Positions 8,714 to 15,114 of a stretch of 43,667 nt of DNA are shown here, one piece after another (position 1 is the first letter of the stretch; every line of letters begins with the position of its first letter). Location of the stretch: the NCBI GenBank assembly GCA_022729635.1, contig DZAU01000004.1, forward strand, positions 11,112-54,778, in the 5' to 3' direction. Origin of the DNA: Flavobacterium psychrophilum (lineage in GTDB: Bacteria; Bacteroidota; Bacteroidia; Flavobacteriales; Flavobacteriaceae). Under the pieces are notes generated by a model, which did not search any database, had not been told where the DNA came from, and saw only the letters and a program-made list of their open reading frames with translations. A program made the translations under genes and the position numbers.

Positions 8714-9217
8714 TTATTTTTTTTTCGCTTTAGATGCGTTGGATTGGGATTTTTTTTCATCTGTGGCGACAGCTTCTCTTAATTTCAATTCTTCTTTTGA
8801 AGCAGATAAATCGACTTGAGATTGATCCTCTTCAACTGTAGTGAGAATAGAATCTTTATTGAATTTTGCATATTCTAATTCGCCGGTCAACACTTTTTGG
8901 ATTGATTTAATATAGGCTTCATTTTTCTTCAAAGCCAAAGTCAATGAATCTGATTTTAAAGCTAATTCTGTCGCATCTCTTTTTAATTTGGAAGAAGAAT
9001 AACCCGGAATAAACTCTCGTAAAGGCGTGAAAGCAATGAGGTAAGTTGTGAAGGAAATCAATAAAATAGCCCCAATAGTACCCGAAATAAAAACATTCAT
9101 CAGGTTTAATCTGAAGGAGAAAAGTTCTTCAAAAGTTTCCTCGTTCAAAATAACCAATCGGTTTTTTGTAAATAATTTGTTGTGAAGTTTTCTTCTTTTT
9201 TGTCTATTTTCAGACAT
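8714..9217 (-). CDS. membrane protein resembling the N-terminus of an M23 peptidase, without the peptidase domain
   Basis: A 167-residue protein with a basic N-terminus, the stretch LVILNEETFEELFSFRLNLMNVF, one membrane helix near residues 50-70 (GTIGAILLISFTTYLIAF), the motif TPLREFIPGYSS, a predicted periplasmic coiled coil, and a Lys-rich end. This order matches the N-terminal 165 or so residues of flavobacterial M23 endopeptidases as I recall them, which continue into a zinc peptidase domain. Here the frame ends 10 bases before the GH3 start, leaving no room for an M23 remnant. It may be a truncated copy or a separate short paralogue with a structural or regulatory role. It is first in the operon, divergent from tatA. 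Confidence 0.7.
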   Translation of the reverse strand: MSENRQKRRKLHNKLFTKNRLVILNEETFEELFSFRLNLMNVFISGTIGAILLISFTTYLIAFTPLREFIPGYSSSKLKRDATELALKSDSLTLALKKNEAYIKSIQKVLTGELEYAKFNKDSILTTVEEDQSQVDLSASKEELKLREAVATDEKKSQSNASKAKKK

Positions 9218-9301
9218 GCTTTGCGTTTATTTTACAAATATAATAATTAAAGTCTTGAAATCAATCGTCTGTTTTTCTTTAAATTTTGATATAAACGCAT
9301 T

Positions 9302-9322
9302 GCCTGCCTGTCAGCAGACAGG
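9302..9322. repeat. short intergenic palindrome CCTGTCAGCAGACAGG
   Basis: CCTGTC and GACAGG pair around an AGCA loop, preceded by GCCTG. It lies in the spacer between the M23-like gene and tatA. Similar CCTGCCTG-type elements are common between genes in Bacteroidota. No T-run follows closely, so a terminator role is doubtful. Confidence 0.45.
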
Positions 9323-9394
9323 TTTTATAAATTTTTTATTGCCGATAAACTTAAATAATAGCTGTAAAATGATTTCAGGTTAAGGAATTCTATA

Positions 9395-9402
9395 TACCTT
9401 TG
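9395..9402 (+). promoter_or_regulatory. -7 promoter element TACCTTTG for tatA
   Basis: TACCTTTG matches the Bacteroidota -7 consensus TAnnTTTG exactly and lies 47 bases before the tatA start. No clear -33 TTG is visible at the expected distance. Confidence 0.5.
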
Positions 9403-9448
9403 TCGTAAGAGTTATTACAAATTTGCTTCGGCAATAATTTATTTAATT

Positions 9449-9625
9449 ATGGGAAAATTTGGCATCACGGAAATCCTTGTTATATTGGCGGTTGTTTTAT
9501 TGCTTTTTGGTGGTAAAAAAATTCCGGAATTAATGAAAGGTTTGGGTAGCGGAATTAAAGAATTTAAAAACGCTGCTAAAGACGATCAACCGGCTAATAA
9601 AAAAGAAGAAGAAACTAAAGAATAA
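9449..9625 (+). CDS. tatA: Sec-independent translocase subunit TatA
   Basis: A 58-residue protein: a short N-terminus, one membrane helix ([17 protein letters not shown]), the FGGKKIPEL hinge that marks TatA/TatE, an amphipathic helix ([16 protein letters not shown]), and a charged Lys/Glu tail. It should oligomerise in the inner membrane to form the pore for folded twin-arginine substrates together with TatC, which is not in this window. TatA proteins of Bacteroidota are commonly this short. The gene stands alone, with a promoter element 47 bases upstream and a likely terminator downstream. Confidence 0.93.
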   Translation: MGKFGITEILVILAVVLLLFGGKKIPELMKGLGSGIKEFKNAAKDDQPANKKEEETKE

Positions 9626-9650
9626 GTTTTTTTAAGATCGAATTTTAAAA

Positions 9651-9698
9651 TTCCAAACCTCAAGCGATTTTCTTTTTGGGTTTGGGATTTTTGTTTTT
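9651..9698 (+). terminator. probable terminator after tatA
   Basis: TTCCAAACC at 9651-9659 pairs with GGTTTGGGA at 9679-9687 with one mismatch, followed by a T-rich stretch through 9698. It lies 26 bases after the tatA stop and overlaps the end of the converging toxin gene. Confidence 0.5.
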
Positions 9699-10316
9699 AA
9701 AAATCACATTCTAATTTCAAAACTTCCGTAATTATTTTTTGTTTGCAGGTTTCCCAGTTGAAATCTTTGAACATTTGGGGTTGTGGTTGAGAATCGGCCC
9801 CTTCAAAATAGGATAAACTTTTTAAGACCATAAATTCTGAACCATCAAAATATTTTTGGAGATAAAAATTCAATATTTTTTTAAGGAAAATTCATTCAAT
9901 AAAAAGCACAAATCAATAAAATCTTTTTTGCTTCCTCGACCTGCAATAGCGTTAAGTTTCATTGCGGCAATATCTTGCTTGGAAAGCATTCGAATACCGT
10001 CAATTTCAAGCGGTTTTTCAATAAGTTGGTATTGATAATTTACAAAAGCTACCTTAATTCCGGCAACATCGGTTATCAAAATATTTTTTGATGTTTTTTT
10101 CACTTCAATTTTTCCAAAATTATTCAATAAATTGAGGAATAAATCGGAGTCGATTTCTTGTTTTCCAAACAAATCAATATCAATTGAATTTCGATGACCC
10201 ATTTGCAACGACAATGAAGTGCTATCAACTAGATAAAAATTTGAGAAAGCCTCAACTTTCATTAGTTTTCTCAAGAGTTCCATAAGTTCTGGAACAACTG
10301 TCTGTGTTTGTAGCAT
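9697..10316 (-). pseudogene. AbiEii/AbiGii-type nucleotidyltransferase toxin, frameshifted in an A7 run
   Basis: The first frame gives 148 residues with the nucleotidyltransferase signature MGHRNSIDIDLF (G-x-R-x-S-x-D-x-D) and KQDIAAMKLNAIAGRGSKKDFIDL, typical of AbiEii toxins of type IV toxin-antitoxin systems. It stops at 9870 just after a run of seven A on the coding strand (plus-strand T7 at 9876-9882). One extra A would continue the protein in frame as ILNFYLQKYFDGSEFMVLKS and so on for about 57 more residues to a stop at 9697, restoring the expected length of about 205. The continuation looks like real protein. This could be a true inactivating deletion, a slippage-expressed gene, or a sequencing error. 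The start overlaps the antitoxin gene by 46 bases. Confidence 0.8.
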
Positions 10317-10576
10317 CCAAACTGGGTTTTATCAATTTTAAATAGTGTTGAAACAAATGAAAGTGTAACAGCGTCTAATGATCTAGCATTTAAAGCGGCG
10401 TTCTTGATGGCTTCCATTCCATATAGTTTTTTAATCAACTGCCAATCTTTCATATTACCATATTCCAAAACTCTTTGTATAAAAAAGGATTGGTATTTAT
10501 TTAATTCAAATTCATTCAAATCCACATCCCAAAAAAGATGTTTTGAAAAGTCGTTTATGGTTATTTCTTGGTTCAT
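10271..10576 (-). CDS. antitoxin-like partner of the AbiEii nucleotidyltransferase (DUF6922-type)
   Basis: A 101-residue protein with SKHLFWDVDLNEFELNKYQSF, IQRVLEYGNMKDWQLI and a C-terminal STLFKIDKTQFGCY. This pattern is common in Bacteroidota directly upstream of AbiEii-like toxins; I recall the name DUF6922. In type IV systems the antitoxin is often a transcriptional repressor and counteracts toxin activity without holding the toxin. The gene overlaps the toxin start by 46 bases, a strong sign of translational coupling. It begins 20 bases after tex ends, so it may also be read from the tex transcript. Confidence 0.72.
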   Translation of the reverse strand: MNQEITINDFSKHLFWDVDLNEFELNKYQSFFIQRVLEYGNMKDWQLIKKLYGMEAIKNAALNARSLDAVTLSFVSTLFKIDKTQFGCYKHRQLFQNLWNS

Positions 10577-10596
10577 ACTACAAATATAAGTGATTT

Positions 10597-12720
10597 TTAC
10601 AACACCATCGTCAACTGAATTCTTTTACGATTTTCGTCAACGGCAACAACTTTTACCTGAACGTGTTGGTGTAATTTTACCACTTCGTTTACATCACTCA
10701 CAAAACCTGCTTTGAGTTGCGAAATGTGAACCAAGCCACTTTCTTTTAATCCAATATCAACAAAGCAACCAAAATTGGTAATGTTATTGACAATTCCGGG
10801 TAAAATCATCCCGGTTCGAAGGTCTTTAATGGTTTTTACATTGGGATCAAATTCGAAAACTTTAGCCGATTTTCTTGGATCCAATCCTGGTTTTTCAAGC
10901 TCTTTGATAATGTCTTTTAAACCCAATATTCCTATTTCGGGAGTAACATAATTTTCGGCTTTAATCAAGGCCGTCTTTTCTTTATTGGCAATCAAATCAT
11001 TTACCGAAAGTTTTAAATCTTTCGCCATTTTTTCCACAATAGCATAAGCTTCGGGATGAACAGCTGAATTATCCAATGGGTTTTTAGCATTCGAAATTCG
11101 GATAAAAGCCACACCTTGTTGATACGCTTTCTCGCCTAGTCGAGGCACTTTTTTCAATTGTTTTCTATCTTCAAATGGGCCATTTTCCGAGCGATATTGC
11201 ACAATATTTTCGGCCAACTTCTCTCCTATTCCACTCACGTAGCTCAACAAATGCTTGCTCGCCGTGTTGATGTTTATCCCAACCGAATTCACGCAACGAA
11301 TTACCGTATTATCCAATTCTTCCTTAAGTTTGGTTTGATCAACATCGTGTTGGTATTGGCCTACGCCAATGGCTTTCGGGTCAATTTTCACCAATTCGGC
11401 CAAAGGATCAGAAAGTCGTCTTCCGATGGAAACCGAACCACGAACTGTTACGTCATAATTTGGAAATTCTTCTCTCGCAATTTTCGAAGCAGAATACACC
11501 GAAGCACCAGCTTCGGAAACGATGAAAACTTGCACCGGTGTATCAAACGCTATTTTCTTGATGAAGAATTCGGTTTCGCGTGAAGCGGTTCCGTTTCCGA
11601 TGGAAATCGCATCGATTTTATACGAATTCACCATCGAACGGATTTTTTTCATCGCCATCGCTTCTTCATTCTGTGGAGCGTGAGGGTAAATAGTTTCGTT
11701 GTACAACAAATCGCCTTTTTCGTCCAGACAAACTACTTTACAACCCGAACGAAATCCAGGATCAATTGCCAAAATTCGTTTTTCTCCCAAAGGCGGAGCG
11801 AGCAATAATTGACTTAAATTGTTTGCGAATACCTGAATCGAATTGGCGTCAGCCTTGGCTTTGGCTTCTTGTAGTGCTTCGTTTGAAATAGCTGGATTTA
11901 GCAATCTTTTATACGAATCTTCAATGGCTAGTTGAATATGTGGCGTTGCCAGACTTTGACCTTTTAAAACTAATTCGTCAATAATATTGTATGCTTCGTC
12001 AATATCAACTTCTACTTTCAACTTAATGAAACCTTCATTTTCAGCACGAAGCATCGCCAATAATCTATGTGAAGGTGCTTTGGTCAAAGGCTCTGACCAA
12101 TCGAAATATTGGTTGAATTTTTGGGCATCTTGTTCGTCTTTTTTGGTTTTTACCACTTTGGTTGTGATGATTGCTTTTCGTTGAAAAAGTCTTCGCAATT
12201 GTTTACGGACATAAATATTTTCGTTAATCCATTCGGCGATAATGTCACGTGCTCCTTGCAAAGCTGCGTCTTCATTAATCACATTATCGTTCAAATATTT
12301 CGTGGCAATAAAATCGACATCGTCGTTGTTTTGTGCCATTATGATTTTAGCCAAGGGTTCTAATCCGTTTTCGCGAGCAACATCGGCACGGGTTTTTTTC
12401 TTCTTTTTGAATGGTAAATATAAATCCTCTAATTCCTGTAAATCGAAACTTTGTTGTATTTTTTTATCCAATTCTGGAGTTAGTGCGTTTTGTTCTTCAA
12501 TCGATTTTATAATGGCTTCTTTACGTTTTACGATGACTTCGTACTCTTTTTGAAGTTTTGCGATTTGTTCGATTTGAACCTCGTCCAGGTTTCCTGTTTT
12601 GTCTTTTCGATAACGGGAAATAAACGGAATCGTACAATCTTCTTGTAATAATTGAACGGTGTTTTGAATGTTTATAGTTGTGGTGGCAACGGATTTTTTA
12701 ATAAAATCTATATTAGTCAT
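10597..12720 (-). CDS. tex: Tex, S1-domain RNA-binding accessory protein
   Basis: A 707-residue cytoplasmic protein of the Tex family, implicated in transcription and RNA metabolism. Domains in order: a helical N-terminal region with PFISRYRKDKTGNLDE, a YqgF/RNase H-like domain (ILAIDPGFRSGCKVVCLD, then ISIGNGTASRETE), a helix-hairpin-helix pair (VNINTASKHLLSYVSGIGE), and a C-terminal S1 RNA-binding domain from about residue 630 (GMILPGIVNNITNFGCFVDI, then SGLVHISQL). The length is slightly below the E. coli homologue, because the C-terminal tail after S1 is absent; this is common in Bacteroidota. The start ATG is clear. Confidence 0.95.
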   Translation of the reverse strand: MTNIDFIKKSVATTTINIQNTVQLLQEDCTIPFISRYRKDKTGNLDEVQIEQIAKLQKEYEVIVKRKEAIIKSIEEQNALTPELDKKIQQSFDLQELEDLYLPFKKKKKTRADVARENGLEPLAKIIMAQNNDDVDFIATKYLNDNVINEDAALQGARDIIAEWINENIYVRKQLRRLFQRKAIITTKVVKTKKDEQDAQKFNQYFDWSEPLTKAPSHRLLAMLRAENEGFIKLKVEVDIDEAYNIIDELVLKGQSLATPHIQLAIEDSYKRLLNPAISNEALQEAKAKADANSIQVFANNLSQLLLAPPLGEKRILAIDPGFRSGCKVVCLDEKGDLLYNETIYPHAPQNEEAMAMKKIRSMVNSYKIDAISIGNGTASRETEFFIKKIAFDTPVQVFIVSEAGASVYSASKIAREEFPNYDVTVRGSVSIGRRLSDPLAELVKIDPKAIGVGQYQHDVDQTKLKEELDNTVIRCVNSVGININTASKHLLSYVSGIGEKLAENIVQYRSENGPFEDRKQLKKVPRLGEKAYQQGVAFIRISNAKNPLDNSAVHPEAYAIVEKMAKDLKLSVNDLIANKEKTALIKAENYVTPEIGILGLKDIIKELEKPGLDPRKSAKVFEFDPNVKTIKDLRTGMILPGIVNNITNFGCFVDIGLKESGLVHISQLKAGFVSDVNEVVKLHQHVQVKVVAVDENRKRIQLTMVL

Positions 12721-12769
12721 TTTTCTAATTTGAAGTTACTGTCTTTGCAGGTTTAGTGAAACAAAAAAA

Positions 12770-12790
12770 TAATCTGTTCCTCGCAATAAC
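12770..12790. repeat. decayed TTCCTCGCAATRAC repeat
   Basis: AATCTGTTCCTCGCAATAAC resembles the repeat at 713-738 with part of the middle lost. It lies between tex and the end of the upstream transporter gene. Confidence 0.45.
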
Positions 12791-12791
12791 A

Positions 12792-13694
12792 TCAATCCTG
12801 CACGATAAAATCTTTGGAGTCTTCTTCTTTTTTATATTCGGGTTGAATATTGATGTGGTTGATTTGGAATTTATCGAATAAAATACGTTCAATTTTATTT
12901 GATGTTTCATTGAATTCAGACATTTTTATATCTTCTTGACAATCTAAATGAGCCTCGAGATGTAATTCGTCATCATTGAGATACCAAACATGAATATGAT
13001 GTAGTTTTCCTCCTCCAGAAATTTTGTGCACTTCGCTAACAATTTCATTAATGTTGATATGAACTGGAGTAAAAAGCATTAACATTTGAGTGGATTTTTT
13101 GAGTAAATCAAAACCTACAACGATTAAATAAATAGCAATAATCAATGTTAATAAACTATCAACCCAAAACCATTGATACAGTTTCATTAATAAACCGCCA
13201 ACTAAAACCGCCACTGAAGCCAACATATCTGTAAATAAATGCAAATAAGCCGATTTCATATTTAAATTTTTGTCCGCATCTTTTTTTAACATTATAGCCG
13301 ACAAACCATTGACAACAATTCCTAAAACGGAAAGCCAAATTACTAAACTTGAATCTATTTCGCATGGATTAAAAAAACGCTCCGTTGCGCCATAAATTAA
13401 GAACAAAGCCACAATTATTAGAGTCATTGCGTTTACAAAAGCAGCAATAAGTTCTGCTCTTTTATAACCAAAAGTATGATTTACAGAAGCTTTTCGTTTT
13501 GACAATTTATGTGCTACAAAACTAAAAACCAAAGAAAGTACATCGGAAAAATTATGCAAAGCGTCAGAAAGTAAAGCTAAACTTCCTGATATAAGTCCGC
13601 CAATGACTTGTGCAGCCGTTATTACAAGATTTAATACGATAGAAAATAAAAGGTTTTTGCCTTGTACTTCGTGATGATGATGATTGTGTCCCAA
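12792..13694 (-). CDS. cation diffusion facilitator (Zn/Cd-type exporter)
   Basis: A 300-residue inner-membrane antiporter expected to export divalent metal ions, probably zinc. It starts with a His cluster (MGHNHHHHEV), has six membrane helices, and carries the two metal-site signatures of the CDF family: LLSDALHNFSDVLS in helix 2 and HLFTDMLASVAV in helix 5. A cytoplasmic C-terminal domain follows (INEIVSEVHKISGGGKLHHI), with a His/Asp-containing segment HIHVWYLNDDELHLEAH. This matches the ZitB/CzcD group. It starts six bases after the rpiB stop, so the two share a transcript. Metal choice is inference. Confidence 0.92.
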   Translation of the reverse strand: MGHNHHHHEVQGKNLLFSIVLNLVITAAQVIGGLISGSLALLSDALHNFSDVLSLVFSFVAHKLSKRKASVNHTFGYKRAELIAAFVNAMTLIIVALFLIYGATERFFNPCEIDSSLVIWLSVLGIVVNGLSAIMLKKDADKNLNMKSAYLHLFTDMLASVAVLVGGLLMKLYQWFWVDSLLTLIIAIYLIVVGFDLLKKSTQMLMLFTPVHININEIVSEVHKISGGGKLHHIHVWYLNDDELHLEAHLDCQEDIKMSEFNETSNKIERILFDKFQINHINIQPEYKKEEDSKDFIVQD

Positions 13695-13700
13695 AATGTT

Positions 13701-14129
13701 TTAACAACTAATTTTATTCACTCTGGTTTGATGTCTTCCTCCTTCGAAATCTGTCTTTAAGAAAGTTTCCACCATTTCTACAGCTTGTTGAATTGAAGTG
13801 TAACGTGCCGGAATACTTATTATATTCGCATCGTTGTGCTGGCGAGCTAATGCAGCAATTTCTTTCATCCAACATAAGGCTGCACGAACATTTTGATGTT
13901 TATTTGCCACCATGGCAATTCCGTTTCCTGAACCACAAATAATGATTCCGAAATCAGAGTTTCCTTCTGCAACATCTTTTGCAACAGCGTGACCAAAATC
14001 AGGATAATCAACACTTTCAAAATTATCTGTTCCGTAGTTTTTTATTTCGTAGCCTTTCGAAATTAACATGGCTACAATTGCATTTTTATACTCTGGTCCT
14101 GCGTGGTCGTTCCCAATGGATATTTTCAT
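13701..14129 (-). CDS. rpiB: ribose-5-phosphate isomerase B
   Basis: A 142-residue enzyme of the RpiB/LacAB family, interconverting ribose 5-phosphate and ribulose 5-phosphate in the pentose phosphate pathway. It has the phosphate-site opening IGNDHAGPEYK, and the catalytic Cys in IIICGSGNGIAMVANK near residue 66. The later HNDANIISIPAR and the C-terminal GGRHQTRV are also standard. Length is normal (about 143-150). It is the last gene before the 642-base AT-rich gap and is transcribed away from it. Confidence 0.95.
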   Translation of the reverse strand: MKISIGNDHAGPEYKNAIVAMLISKGYEIKNYGTDNFESVDYPDFGHAVAKDVAEGNSDFGIIICGSGNGIAMVANKHQNVRAALCWMKEIAALARQHNDANIISIPARYTSIQQAVEMVETFLKTDFEGGRHQTRVNKISC

Positions 14130-14771
14130 AATAATTGGATTGAATTTTGTGTTGCAAATTTAGGGAAACAATTACTGATTTATATTAATATTGAATTAAA
14201 AAACTAACTATCACAATATAAACGGACTAAATTTTAAAAAAATAGTATCCATAAAAATTATTATAAAAAATTATTTCAAATGTAATTTAATTGTTAAATT
14301 ATAGTAATGTTAATAGCATTTTCTAAATGCTTGATAATCAGTTAACTTTAAATTAACATTAAATGTTTATAACTTTAGATAGAAAATCAGAACTATTTCT
14401 AGTTTGTATTGAATAAAAATGTAATCCAAAACTGGAAAGAAATAACCAAATTTAGTTTGATGATTTTTTAGAAAAGTTATTGATAAAAAAACCGACATTG
14501 TTAACAAAATTTAGAAACTAACTTATTTACAAATTCATTACTTTTATTATTATCATACGTTGTTAATAGCTTTTTAAAATCACTTAAAAGTGAACCTTTT
14601 AGCTTCTTAAAACTATGTTAATAAATCGTTATAAAAAAATATAACCTTAAAACAACATTATATAAAATAAAGTTATTGCATCTATTAACACGTTATAATA
14701 ACCATTAAAAAATAAATTTAAATTTTCTTTTCTTTTTGTTGTTTTTAATAGTTGTTGACAACTTTAGAAAT
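14130..14771. other. AT-rich non-coding gap, candidate replication origin (oriC)
   Basis: No gene is visible in these 642 bases, although the genes on both sides are on the minus strand and need no such space. The gap is very AT-rich and repeats the 9-mer TGTTAAYAR: 14308-14316, 14499-14507, 14561-14569, 14616-14624, and reversed at 14682-14690. The copy at 14616 read in reverse (TTATTAACA), and TTATTTACA at 14523-14531, are each one mismatch from the DnaA box TTATNCACA. A perfect palindrome AGTTGTTGACAACT sits at 14750-14763 and an unwinding-like A/T tract at 14641-14745. Gene orientation flips around this gap: mostly minus to the left, mostly plus to the right. The oriC role is inference. 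No dnaA is in the window. Confidence 0.5.
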
Positions 14772-15005
14772 TCAAATAATATTTAGATTCGTATTTAATT
14801 CATCTAAAATAATTTGAACTCTTTCAAAATCGTTTGGATGAATTTTTAATTGAATTCCACCCAGAGCATTAGAATAAAATGGAACAATCGATAACATTGT
14901 TTCATTTTCGAAAAAATATTGAATTTCTTCCTGATCCAGTCTATGTTTTAAAACTACGATTTCGTGAGTGTAATTAAATATTGCAATTGTTTTAAAATCT
15001 TCCAT
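14772..15005 (-). CDS. small DUF2007-type protein
   Basis: A 77-residue soluble protein with no signal peptide or membrane helix. The layout (FKTIAIFNYTHEIVVLKHRL at the start, LDQEEIQYFFENE, GGIQLKIHPNDFERVQIIL at the end) fits the DUF2007 family, described as putative signal-transducing proteins with a ferredoxin-like fold. The precise role is unknown. It is divergent from rnr across a 109-base spacer. On its other side is the candidate origin. Confidence 0.7.
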   Translation of the reverse strand: MEDFKTIAIFNYTHEIVVLKHRLDQEEIQYFFENETMLSIVPFYSNALGGIQLKIHPNDFERVQIILDELNTNLNII

Positions 15006-15087
15006 TTTTTAAATTTTTATAAAGATACAAAAGTTATATTTTCGATAAATCTTACTACTTATTACTCAAAATCTTAATACTTCTTTG

Positions 15088-15095
15088 TAATTTTA
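15088..15095 (+). promoter_or_regulatory. possible -7 element TAATTTTA for rnr
   Basis: TTTGTAATTTTAG lies 20-30 bases before the rnr start and resembles the TTTGTAACTTTAG seen before the YtxH operon. The last base of the TAnnTTTG consensus is not met, and no -33 TTG is obvious. Confidence 0.35.
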
Positions 15096-15114
15096 GACTT
15101 TTAAGAAAATATTT

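Noticed and set aside
8714..8760. Longer GH3 start at 8760
   Set aside because: The added 19 residues are Lys/Asn-rich, absent from the family's N-terminus, and would overlap the upstream gene; ATG 8703 fits better.
10271..10576. Whole AbiE-like pair considered a phage-defence island
   Set aside because: No other defence genes, integrase or boundary repeats are nearby; it appears as a lone pair next to housekeeping genes.
11158..11583. 141-codon plus-strand frame
   Set aside because: Lies wholly inside tex on the opposite strand and shows no protein-like features.
12725..12910. 61-codon minus-strand frame before tex
   Set aside because: It overlaps the end of the cation transporter gene in another frame and covers a repeat. 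No family features or plausible start signal.
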